From an uncultured Desulfobacteraceae bacterium (GTDB taxonomy: Bacteria > Desulfobacterota > Desulfobacteria > Desulfobacterales > Desulfatirhabdiaceae): DNA of 36,503 bases. The notes under the pieces were generated by a model. That model did no database searches, had not been told where the DNA came from, and saw only the letters and a list, made by a program, of their open reading frames with translations. How positions within the stretch are numbered: the first letter of the stretch is position 1; each line of letters begins with the position of its first letter. The position numbers and the translations under genes are program-made. Shown piece by piece: positions 8,548 to 15,641 of this stretch. The DNA is taken from the NCBI GenBank assembly GCA_903909505.1, contig CAIVVZ010000356.1, forward strand, positions 1 to 36,503, given 5' to 3'.

Positions 8548-9929
8548 TTGCGAGGATGAGAACGCTAAAGACAATACAAGACAAACCGATGCGAAGCTCA
8601 AAAGCGCCCAGGTTGCCAAAGACTTCCGGAAGTCTGTTGACGGCTGTGGTTGCCGGCGCTTCCGGAGAGATATTTGAGCTTGAAGGGTATGCGGCAGTCG
8701 GTATGGACGGGCAGCGGATGACGCCGTTGACCGCTGACCAGACACAGAAAATGCCTTATGGGAGCGAGCTGATGTTCCTACCGGACCGCATGCCCATATT
8801 ACACAATCTATCAACCGGCAAACTCGAAACCCTGCGGGAAAACCCCTATCAGCCCGGCAATCCCTTGTTTCCGGTGGCTGTCTTCAATTCTCCGGGGTAT
8901 GTGGTGACACAAAACTGCGCCTACCAGGAAGCGCTTAACGCCAGGATACTGCCACTTTTTTCGTATGGCGCTGTCGGTTGGCATCGGGGGCGGTTCCGCT
9001 CTGCGGTCACCCTCGTGGACAGCGAGCCCCGTCAGGATCTGCGGTTTATGAAGCCCGAGGATGTGAAGAAAGGGATCAAGGCGCTTCGAAAACAAATTCC
9101 CGCCAACCGGCTACGGGCTCACCTGGAGCATTGCGCCATGACCTACGGGTGTCCGGCGGGTAAAAATTTTTTTCTCGGCCGGTATGAAGCACCGTTGCCC
9201 ACATCAAAGTCCTGTAATGCCCGGTGCCTGGGGTGTCTGTCCCTTCAGCAAGATGGCAGCGTTTCAAACAGCCAGGAACGCATTGCCTTCACGCCCACGC
9301 CGGGAGAGATTGCAGAAATCGCCCTTTACCATATCCACCGAGTAAAAGCTGCCGTGGTCAGTTTTGGCCAGGGCTGCGAGGGAGACCCCCTGATGGCCGC
9401 TGATGTCATTGCGCCGGCCATACGCCTGATCCGTTCCAAAACCCTGGAAGGGACCATCAATATTAACACCAATGCCGGCAGACCCGAAATCCTGGGCACG
9501 CTTATCGACGCGGGCATGGACAGCATGCGCGTCAGCATGAACAGCGTCCGCAGCAGTTGCTACAAAGCCTATTTCCGGCCAAAAGGATATGATTTTCAAG
9601 ATGTTGAAGCCAGCATCGATCTTGCCATCAGCCGTGGCTGTCATGTGGCCATCAATTACCTGAACTGTCCGGGATTTACCGACACTCCTGAAGAAGTTGA
9701 AGCTCTGATCGGCTTTTTATCCAGCCATCCCCTTCACTTCATTCAGTGGAGAAACCTGAATTTTGACCCGCTTCGATATTTGAAGGAAATGCATGCGGCG
9801 GCAGCTCACAACCGTCCGATCGGAATGAAAACGGTTCTTGAGCGGATTCAGGAACGATTTCCAGACATTTCCCATGGCTATTTCAATCCTCCCAAAGAAC
9901 GATTTTATCCTCAAAGGATGGCGCGATGA
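8544..9929 (+). CDS. Radical SAM protein
   Basis: The 461-residue protein has the radical SAM cluster motif CNARCLGC with cysteines at residues 224, 228 and 231. The core continues with a glycine-rich FGQGCEGDP segment that would bind S-adenosylmethionine, TININTNAGRP, and DSMRVSMNSVRSSCYKAYFRPKG. About 220 residues precede the core and hold other cysteines (YGCPAGKNF). The reaction and substrate cannot be named; there is no SPASM-type Cys-rich tail at the end. The GTG start overlaps the previous stop, and the stop overlaps the prmA start (ATGA), so translation is coupled on both sides. Internal ATGs at 8556 and 8589 are alternative starts. Its place between an unknown protein and a protein methyltransferase suggests a post-translational or tRNA/protein modification job. 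Confidence 0.85.
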   Translation: MIARMRTLKTIQDKPMRSSKAPRLPKTSGSLLTAVVAGASGEIFELEGYAAVGMDGQRMTPLTADQTQKMPYGSELMFLPDRMPILHNLSTGKLETLRENPYQPGNPLFPVAVFNSPGYVVTQNCAYQEALNARILPLFSYGAVGWHRGRFRSAVTLVDSEPRQDLRFMKPEDVKKGIKALRKQIPANRLRAHLEHCAMTYGCPAGKNFFLGRYEAPLPTSKSCNARCLGCLSLQQDGSVSNSQERIAFTPTPGEIAEIALYHIHRVKAAVVSFGQGCEGDPLMAADVIAPAIRLIRSKTLEGTININTNAGRPEILGTLIDAGMDSMRVSMNSVRSSCYKAYFRPKGYDFQDVEASIDLAISRGCHVAINYLNCPGFTDTPEEVEALIGFLSSHPLHFIQWRNLNFDPLRYLKEMHAAAAHNRPIGMKTVLERIQERFPDISHGYFNPPKERFYPQRMAR

Positions 9930-10858
9930 AATGGATGGCCGCGGTTGTCATCGTGGATGCGGACCCTGCCGAGCCGGCGGTGGACCTGATTTCAAATTTG
10001 TTTTATGATCTTGGCCTGTCCGGGGTGGTGGTGGAGGATCCGGATATGGAACCGCCCGAGGGCTGGGGAGAAAATGCCCTGCCAAAGCCGGATCATCATA
10101 GCGTAACCGGATATTTCCCTCAAAATGATACCCTGGCATCGAACTGCTCGAAACTGGAGCAGGGACTGGCTGCTCTGAAGCAAAACCAGGGTATTTCTTT
10201 TCAGATATTTTATCGCGAGGTAGATGAAGAAGACTGGGCGGAATCCTGGAAAGCCTATTTCTGGCCGGAAAAGCTTACAAATATCCTGGTGGTCAAACCC
10301 ACCTGGCGGGAATACACGCCGGCTGAAGGCGAGATGATCATTGAGATCGATCCGGGCATGGCCTTTGGTACCGGAACCCACCCCACAACCGCGCTGTGCA
10401 TTCAAATGATTCAGGAGTATCTGAAGCCGGGAGATGCGTTTCTGGACGTGGGAACCGGTTCCGGCATTTTAATGGTGGCAGCATCAAAGCTGGGCGCATC
10501 AAGGCTGTTTGGAACCGATGCGGACAGCCTTGCCTGTGATATCGCCCGCCAAAATCTTCTCTTGAACCAGATTGATCCAAATCGTTTTTGCGTAAAATCC
10601 GGGAATCTGGTGGATACGGTTACGGAATCCTTTCAGTTGATTTCGGCGAATATTTTATCGGAAGTCATTCTGGTGTTGCTGGATAATGTTCAGAAAGCGC
10701 TTGCGCCGGGCGGCATATTGATATGCTCGGGAATCATTGAAGCCAATCAGAAGCCGGTGGCGGAAAAAATGAAAGCCACCGGATTTCAAATTCTTGAGGT
10801 TCGGTCAAAAGACGGGTGGGTGGCGATTGCCGGCAAACTGAAGTCGGAAAATGGATAA
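9926..10858 (+). CDS. prmA: Ribosomal protein L11 methyltransferase-like (PrmA)
   Basis: The 310-residue protein matches the PrmA family, SAM-dependent enzymes that trimethylate ribosomal protein L11. The N-terminal domain carries the GVVVEDP region, followed by the linker and the family signature DPGMAFGTGTHPTT at about residues 142-155. The SAM-binding loop DVGTGSG is at about residue 174, and the catalytic-site ANILSEVI replaces the more usual ANILA. Length is normal for the family (about 290-310). The start overlaps the radical SAM stop by ATGA and has an AAAGGA site about 8 nt upstream. L11 is the likely substrate, but in this operon another protein client is conceivable. Confidence 0.9.
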   Translation: MKWMAAVVIVDADPAEPAVDLISNLFYDLGLSGVVVEDPDMEPPEGWGENALPKPDHHSVTGYFPQNDTLASNCSKLEQGLAALKQNQGISFQIFYREVDEEDWAESWKAYFWPEKLTNILVVKPTWREYTPAEGEMIIEIDPGMAFGTGTHPTTALCIQMIQEYLKPGDAFLDVGTGSGILMVAASKLGASRLFGTDADSLACDIARQNLLLNQIDPNRFCVKSGNLVDTVTESFQLISANILSEVILVLLDNVQKALAPGGILICSGIIEANQKPVAEKMKATGFQILEVRSKDGWVAIAGKLKSENG

Positions 10859-10958
10859 TTCGTATTCAGTTGGATATAAAATATTCATCTTGTTGATGCG
10901 TCCTGTGAACAAAGGTTGCGGTAAACGGTTCCCAGATGTAATTTATCTGCGGTGATGG

Positions 10959-10988
10959 GTCTTAACGAGACACTGAGAATGTCTTAAC
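10959..10988 (+). promoter_or_regulatory. Candidate enhancer-binding site (direct repeat GTCTTAAC x2)
   Basis: The 8-mer GTCTTAAC occurs at 10959-10966 and again at 10981-10988, a centre-to-centre distance of 22 bp, about two helical turns. The pair lies roughly 55-85 bp before the expected start site of the sigma-54 promoter at 11016. Spacing and place fit an upstream activating sequence for a bacterial enhancer-binding protein such as a ZraR-type regulator; no regulator gene is in this window. Confidence 0.5.
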
Positions 10989-11015
10989 TTTCAACAAAGC
11001 GCGGAAAGACCGGAC

Positions 11016-11031
11016 TTGGCACTTAAATTGC
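11016..11031 (+). promoter_or_regulatory. Sigma-54 promoter (-24/-12) of the ZraP/Spy-like gene
   Basis: TTGGCACTTAAATTGC has the -24 GG and the -12 GC separated by exactly 10 nt, matching the RpoN consensus TGGCAC-N5-TTGC. It lies 67 bp upstream of the ATG at 11098. In Escherichia coli the related zraP gene is also RpoN-dependent and activated by ZraR, which strengthens the call. Confidence 0.8.
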
Positions 11032-11097
11032 TTATCTTTCCGGTATCATGGCGATCGGTGAACGACGCTGTTAATCTACAAAACAGGGAGTACCACT

Positions 11098-11703
11098 ATG
11101 AGAAAAATCGGACTTACAATAATTGCAGCATGTTTTATTACAGGATTGGTAGTAGTCAGTGCCGGCGCCCAAATGGGCGGTGGTAAGGGTAGCGGCATGG
11201 GTATGGGCGGTGGAATGGGAATGGGCGGCGGCGGTGGCATGGGAATGTGGGATGGCTCCCACGCCATGCACGTCATCAGCGCTCTGGGCCTGGATGACAA
11301 TCAATCAACGGAAGTAAAGGCGATTTTACTGAAACTGCAGAAGGAGATGATTCAAAAACGAGCCGATATCCAGGTGGCCGAAATCGAGTTGAAAGAAATC
11401 CTTGAGAAAGATCCGGTGGATGTCAAAGTTGCCGAGACCAAGGTCAAGCAGATCGCGTCCCTAAAAACAGAAGCTGCCATGATGCATATTCAGGGAATCT
11501 AGGATGTTAAAGCCAAACTGACGCCAGAGCAAAAAAAGAAACTGTCCGAAATGATGCAAATGAGGGGCATGGGTCATGGCAAGGCCATGATGGACTGCCC
11601 CATGATGAAAGACAAGATGGATATGGGACCTGATACCGGAACAAAGCCGGCAAAAAGTAAAGCCCCAAAAGCCGCTCCGCCCGCACATCAGCAAAATCAA
11701 TAA
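11098..11703 (+). pseudogene. ZraP/Spy-like periplasmic metal-response protein with in-frame TAG
   Basis: The frame starts after a GGGAG site and has a signal peptide (about residues 1-23). Then comes a Gly/Met-rich stretch (about 24-52), followed by the helical ZraP/Spy/CpxP-type core with DDNQSTEVKAILLKLQKEM. It hits TAG at 11500-11502 (codon 135). The same frame then stays open for 66 codons to TAA 11701-11703, beginning DVKAKLTPEQKKKLSEMM, and LTPEQ is a hallmark of this family. The extension ends in a Met/His/Cys-rich region (MGHGKAMMDCPMM) that could bind metal. So the gene is really about 201 residues with one amber codon. It could be a nonsense mutation, a pyrrolysine codon or a sequence error. 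A sigma-54 promoter precedes it, and the Met-rich ends suggest copper or zinc handling in the periplasm. Confidence 0.75.
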
Positions 11704-11707
11704 TCTG

Positions 11708-11824
11708 CGGCCGGAAGATTCGATCTTCGCCGCGGCTGAGCGTTTCGTGGGGCCGGATCAAATTGTAGCAGGCCACGCAGATGGCAAACTTGGCCTTCAG
11801 CCAGCGCATCGAACGAGCAACGGT
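11708..11824 (-). pseudogene. Transposase C-terminal relic
   Basis: On the minus strand about 39 codons read TVARSMRWLKAKFAICVACY, then NLIRPHETLSRGEDRIF. The YN-IRPH-TL pattern is the conserved C-terminal end of many integrase-core (DDE) transposases. No start, catalytic region or inverted repeats remain. It begins 4 bp after the ZraP-like stop at 11703. The surrounding open frame is not a gene; only this part carries recognisable similarity. Confidence 0.55.
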
Positions 11825-11894
11825 CGGGGCTATTAAAGTCACTGATATTATAAACAGATCACAGGACAAAATTTATTTTTGCCTTGACTTTTTT

Positions 11895-11923
11895 GGGGAA
11901 GACAGATTTGAAATCTGTTCCCC
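11895..11923. other. Inverted repeat downstream of the toxin-antitoxin pair
   Basis: GGGGAA (11895-11900) pairs with TTCCCC (11918-11923), and CAGATT pairs with AATCTG around a 3-nt loop, with a 2-nt bulge between the two stem parts. For the minus-strand operon it lies 10 bp after the hepT stop. There is no T-run after the stem on that strand, only an A-run, so it may be an mRNA-stabilising structure rather than a classical terminator. Confidence 0.5.
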
Positions 11924-11932
11924 TGGATTTCA

Positions 11933-12367
11933 TCATGTCGAAGACGGCCTGTCGGAGTCTTTGCCTAATTGTGCACTAACCCGCTCAAAAAGCGCGGCAT
12001 AATCGGGAAGGCGTTCCAGAATGTGATTAAATGTTTCTGCGTCGTAGATATGGCTTAGGCGATTTCTGTCTTCTATAGCATCCAACAGCAAAAGGTAATC
12101 GTCCTCTTTGACATAACCCCCAACGTAATAGGCTTTGATAACCTTTTTAGGGGCTGCTTCGTCTATGCCATCTTCTTCTTTGAGAAACGCTTTAATTGCT
12201 TTCCAACATAATTCAGTGGTGTACTCAAATTTTTGCGCACGTCCATTTTGGAATCCATCGATAAGGCGTTCGTCGTGGAGCATTTGTCTGATCTCAGCAA
12301 GGTCTCTACGGGCAAGATAAGCGAAACTATCCAATGCCTCCTTAAACGCCGCAATTCTTAAATCCAT
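11933..12367 (-). CDS. hepT: HEPN toxin (HepT-like, NTase substrate-binding family)
   Basis: The 144-residue all-helical protein belongs to the HI0074/HepT type of HEPN proteins. It has the RX4HXY motif in full: R101, N102, H106 and Y108. In characterised MntA/HepT pairs the Arg and His form the RNase site and the Tyr is the residue the partner modifies with AMP. The conserved EYTTELCWKAIKAFL segment (residues 48-62) is typical of the NTase-substrate-binding branch. The gene overlaps the 3' end of the mnt gene by 10 bp, so the two are translationally coupled and lie on the strand opposite to their neighbours. It should act in the cytoplasm as an RNase kept silent by its partner. Confidence 0.85.
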   Translation of the reverse strand: MDLRIAAFKEALDSFAYLARRDLAEIRQMLHDERLIDGFQNGRAQKFEYTTELCWKAIKAFLKEEDGIDEAAPKKVIKAYYVGGYVKEDDYLLLLDAIEDRNRLSHIYDAETFNHILERLPDYAALFERVSAQLGKDSDRPSST

Positions 12368-12654
12368 GGTCTGGCCTCCTGTTTCACGCGTTCTCCAAAA
12401 CGACCGGTAAGCTGCTGATTCGTCACTATGTCCACTCTGAACGGGACAAAGGATTCTTCCAGTTCCTCAATCAGTTCACTCAGTTTTCCACTTGAGATCT
12501 CGCCGTCAATCCAAAGGTCGTAGTCCGAATTCCATCGATTGTCTCCTTTGGCACGCGAACCATAAAGATATATCCGTGCCTGCGACGGAATGTATTCTCC
12601 AAGAATCTGGCGAATGAGAGCTTCTGAGCGGTTAATGAGTTCTTGTCTGGTCAT
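12358..12654 (-). CDS. mntA: MNT nucleotidyltransferase antitoxin (MntA-like)
   Basis: The 98-residue protein is a minimal nucleotidyltransferase. It has the GSX10DXD motif exactly: G32, S33, D44 and D46, with a third metal ligand D75 in the RVDIV strand. Such proteins transfer AMP to the Tyr of a cognate HEPN toxin and so neutralise it (type VII toxin-antitoxin). All three acidic residues are present, so the enzyme should be active. An AGAAGG site precedes the start by 7 nt. The antitoxin gene comes first, and its stop overlaps the toxin start by 10 bp. The pair lies among gene relics, which suggests it arrived by horizontal transfer. Confidence 0.85.
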   Translation of the reverse strand: MTRQELINRSEALIRQILGEYIPSQARIYLYGSRAKGDNRWNSDYDLWIDGEISSGKLSELIEELEESFVPFRVDIVTNQQLTGRFGERVKQEARPWI

Positions 12655-12774
12655 GGCTAATACCTTCTATCAAATGAATTGTGGGTCCCTATCCAAAAAC
12701 ATTTAAAATCATATTTGATTCAAATTCTTCCCGATCCAGAAACGGCCATAAATCTTCCATTGGCTTGGTGTTCC

Positions 12775-12938
12775 GAAAGTCGGCCGGCATTGAATTTGTT
12801 CGGTTCGCTGGGCGGATCAAGAGCATAACCCACGACCTCTGCACCCAACTCCTTCAACCATATACAAAGCCAGGAACCCTTGAAGCCCGTATGTCCTGTA
12901 ACCAGAACTCGCTTGCCCTGATAAATGTTCTTGAATAT
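12775..12938 (-). pseudogene. 5' fragment of CDP-glucose 4,6-dehydratase (rfbG-like)
   Basis: Reading the minus strand from 12938 gives IFKNIYQGKRVLVTGHTGF, then KGSWLCIWLKELGAE and VVGYALDPPSEPNKFNAGR. The GHTGFKGSWL Rossmann loop and the YALDPP segment are characteristic of CDP-glucose 4,6-dehydratases, the second step of CDP-3,6-dideoxyhexose synthesis. The expected start codon is ATA (12938-12936) instead of ATG. Similarity ends after about 55 codons, beyond which a different frame is open to about 12690 without a recognised product. It is a dead fragment, probably left from a former polysaccharide gene set. Confidence 0.7.
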
Positions 12939-13437
12939 GATTTTCTCTCAAGCTCAGTATCACAAAGGGAAAAGGTGAGGCGACAGGTGATAAGAAATCA
13001 CTTATTGGGAATTTTTGGATAGCACCTGCCCTGGATGCTGTCAAGGACATTTACGTGCCGATTCCCCGGCAAAGGAATATCTACCAAATAAATATTGGGG
13101 TCACTATATTTTCAAATTTCAGTCCTACATGATATGATATCACAAGTTATAATCATTTGGCCCTGAAAATTGGCCTAAAAAGACCCCGGCAAGTGCAATA
13201 TTGGCGAACTTGGGTCGAGAATTTACTTGAATATTTGAACATATTTTGCCTATAGGATTATATAGAAACCGACTTTTTGTTAAAGAACAATTGCGATGTC
13301 AAGAGGCTTTTCTGATGGCGTATTTACTTGATATAATACAAAAGTAAATTTTGTGCTGTTAAAGATCATTTGGATTTCAGCAAATACGAAGTCCAGCCAG
13401 TATTCCGCCTTCCGAACATCAATGACATGGAGAATAT
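12939..13437. other. Gene-poor stretch with no supported gene
   Basis: About 500 bp without a convincing gene. The right half is AT-rich. A TATAAT at 13332-13337 could be a -10 element for the SGNH gene at 13438, but the matching -35 region (about 13309) is poor. A short open frame around 13022-13130 has no recognised similarity. Confidence 0.5.
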
Positions 13438-14429
13438 ATGCGACCCACCTGGATTAATCTCGGGCTCCTTGTGTGCAGTACAGCGCTTTCTCTGGTGTTG
13501 TTAGAGACCGTGAGCCGCTTTGTGTACTCTGTTTCCGCAGGGCCCCAGTTCATCACCTCTAACGGAAGCAAACTGAAGTCCTGGACAGAGCCCGGACAAA
13601 CCTACCGACAAGTTTCAATTGAATATGATGCCGTTACAAACATTACAATGAAAGGATACCGGATACCGGAAGTGCGGGGAAACCCTGAAGTGATATTCAT
13701 CGGCGATTCCTATACATTCGGCGTTGGGCTTAGCGACAATGAAACATTTCCTTTCCAGTACGGACTGTCGCGGAGTGTGTCGATTGCAAATCTGGCCCAA
13801 CCAGGATGGGGCACCGGAGAAGAGATTGACCGCCTGGAGCAAGTGCTTGCCGATTGGGGCTGGAGGCCCCGCTGTGTAAAGCTTTTCATGTTCGCCATGA
13901 CGACCAGCGTTGCGGGTGGTAATGATATTGTCGATAATCTTGCGTACAATAAGGATCAAGCGTTGAGAGAGCGCTGCAGGCTGAAGCAAAGCAGCAAATT
14001 ACACTATGGTCTCGAATATATAACTACAGCAGGGGCGAAATCTTACATAATTCAAATCTTTTGCGTATTCTGAAATTTCAACTGGGATCGCAGGTGCGAA
14101 GCGTCGTGACACTTAGTATTGATATACAACTGTTAAAACATAGCCTTGAGGTAACCCGCCGCCTATTGCTGCGCCTTCAGACTCTTAGCCAAGAGTATGG
14201 CTTCACCTACGAAATCTTTCTTATTCATCCCGTTCAGGATATTATCATGGGTACAGCGGATCAAACGCACCAAGCGCTGCAAAGTGTTTCACCTGTGCCG
14301 ATATGGGAGACAGCTCAGCTTTTTGCTGAAAACCCAGTCTCTTACTATTATGCCTACGACGGGCATCTGAACGTGCGCGGGAGCGCCGCTATCGCTCAGT
14401 TTCTGTTCTCCCGAGAAAATAAAAACTGA
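13438..14429 (+). pseudogene. SGNH/GDSL hydrolase-like gene broken by a -1 frameshift
   Basis: The first part (13438 to about 13960) has an N-terminal membrane anchor (residues 6-26), the nucleophile block FIGDSYTFGVG near residue 87 and the block III GGND near residue 160. That frame ends at 14073. The frame at -1 to it is open before and through this point: it reads ERALQAEAKQQITLWSRIYN, then RILKFQLGSQ, and ends with YDGHLNVRGSAAIAQFL, which supplies the catalytic Asp/His block V. Together they make one about 330-residue SGNH hydrolase, the type that acts on acyl groups of polysaccharides (AlgJ/AlgX-like). Loss of one base between about 13945 and 13975 explains the break. No slippery heptamer is present. 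The final TGA lies inside a remnant IS end (14426-14490). Confidence 0.75.
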
Positions 14430-14490
14430 TTATATCGGATTTTGGGGAGGGGTTCTATATCCTCCTAAAGAGACCGAAATCAAAAGATTG
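14426..14490 (-). mobile_element. Remnant right end of the IS found complete at 35078-36503
   Basis: The first 22 bases match the 22-bp terminal repeat of the complete IS at 20 positions, without gaps. The similarity goes on inward: on the minus strand the bases encode ISVSLGGYRTPPQNPI followed by TAA, against ISASLGGYKTIPPNPL and TAA in the complete transposase. Only about 65 bp remain; the rest of the element and its other end are not visible up to galE. The TGA that ends the SGNH frame (14427-14429) is part of this repeat. Confidence 0.8.
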
Positions 14491-14643
14491 GGCTCAGAAT
14501 CAGGTTAGCGAAGTACCGGGTGGGTCCTTTCCCATATTTCCATTTATTGACTTATCTTTTCATGTCATTTATATCCAGAGGAAATTAAAAATAAAATCAT
14601 TCATCTACCCCTTGTCCTTTTGACGGAAGTTAAGGGAGAGTCA

Positions 14644-15636
14644 ATGACAGATACAGTTATAGTTACCGGAGGTGCCGGCTATATCGGGAGCCACACCTGC
14701 AAAGCCCTTGCAGCCCTGGGTTATTTGCCTGTTTCTCTTGATAATCTGATATATGGTCATACCTGGGCGGTTCAATGGGGGCCGCTTATTATTGGAGATA
14801 TTACCGATTCTTTGGTTCTGGATCAGGTTTTTTCCCAGTATCGACCCAAAGCCGTCATTCATTTTGCAGCATTCGCGTATGTCGGAGAATCCGTGGATCA
14901 TCCGGCAAAATATTATCAGAACAATGTGGTCGGATCCCTTGCCATCCTGGAGGCCATGCGCAGGCACGGCTGCCGGAATATCATTTTCTCAAGCAGTTGC
15001 GCAACCTATGGCATCCCCGAGGAAGTTCCCATACCCGAAAATCACCCGCAGCTTCCCATCAATCCTTATGGTCGCAGCAAACTCATGATGGAGCAGATTA
15101 TCCAGGATTATGGCAGTGCTTACGATATTCAATACGCTATCCTGCGATATTTCAATGCCGCCGGCGCCGATCCGGAGGGGCAAATCGGTGAAGGCCATGA
15201 TCCGGAAACCCATCTGATTCCCATTCTACTGCAAACTGTTCTGGGCCGGCGACTCTGCGCGGAAGTCTATGGAACCGATTATGATACACCGGATGGCACC
15301 GCTATCCGGGATTATATCCACGTAACCGATTTGGCCAGGGCTCACGTTCAGGCCCTGAAATACCTTGCTGAATCCAGTCAGAGCTTGTGCATCAATCTGG
15401 GGACAGGGCAAGGGTATTCGGTAATGGAAGTCATCCAGGCAGTCCAGCAGGTCACTGGAAAGCCAGTGACCTATCGAACCGTGGGAAGGCGCTTTGGCGA
15501 TCCTCCGGTCTTGGTGGCAAAGTTTGAGCGCGCCGGTTCCCTGCTGGGCTGGAAACCAGATTTTACCGATATTCATTCGACAATTTCAACAGCCTGGAAC
15601 TGGCACAGTTCGCAAACAAACAAAAGGCATCAATAA
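14644..15636 (+). CDS. galE: UDP-glucose 4-epimerase
   Basis: The protein (330 residues from ATG 14644) is an extended short-chain dehydrogenase. It has the NAD-binding loop GGAGYIGSH at residues 8-16, FSSSCATYG with the catalytic Ser region, YGRSK holding the catalytic Tyr and Lys, and RYFNAAGADP and RDYIHVTDLA, all diagnostic for GalE. It interconverts UDP-glucose and UDP-galactose (or the N-acetyl forms), providing sugar donors to the glycosyltransferases downstream. The start at 14644 has a GGGAGA site; an upstream in-frame ATG at 14620 has none and is not used here. It is the first gene of the polysaccharide locus, 5 bp ahead of the next one. Confidence 0.9.
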   Translation: MTDTVIVTGGAGYIGSHTCKALAALGYLPVSLDNLIYGHTWAVQWGPLIIGDITDSLVLDQVFSQYRPKAVIHFAAFAYVGESVDHPAKYYQNNVVGSLAILEAMRRHGCRNIIFSSSCATYGIPEEVPIPENHPQLPINPYGRSKLMMEQIIQDYGSAYDIQYAILRYFNAAGADPEGQIGEGHDPETHLIPILLQTVLGRRLCAEVYGTDYDTPDGTAIRDYIHVTDLARAHVQALKYLAESSQSLCINLGTGQGYSVMEVIQAVQQVTGKPVTYRTVGRRFGDPPVLVAKFERAGSLLGWKPDFTDIHSTISTAWNWHSSQTNKRHQ

Positions 15637-15641
15637 TAGCT

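Noticed and set aside
7867-8814. Minus-strand open frame of 315 codons
   Set aside because: It is antisense to three coupled plus-strand genes and has no recognisable motif.
11161-11250. Tandem DNA repeat
   Set aside because: The repeated GGCATGGG units are the coding sequence of the Met/Gly-rich segment of the ZraP-like protein, not a separate repeat array.
11895-11923. Hairpin as a classical terminator of the toxin-antitoxin operon
   Set aside because: On the minus strand it is followed by an A-run, not a T-run; kept only as an inverted repeat.
12681-13022. Plus-strand open frame of 113 codons
   Set aside because: It is antisense to the recognisable CDP-glucose dehydratase fragment and resembles no protein.
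13945-13975. Programmed -1 frameshift in the first SGNH gene
   Set aside because: No X-XXY-YYZ heptamer or obvious stimulatory structure is present, so a one-base deletion is simpler.
14620-14643. Upstream ATG as the galE start
   Set aside because: The ATG at 14644 has a GGGAGA site and puts the NAD-binding loop at the usual distance; the one at 14620 has no ribosome site.
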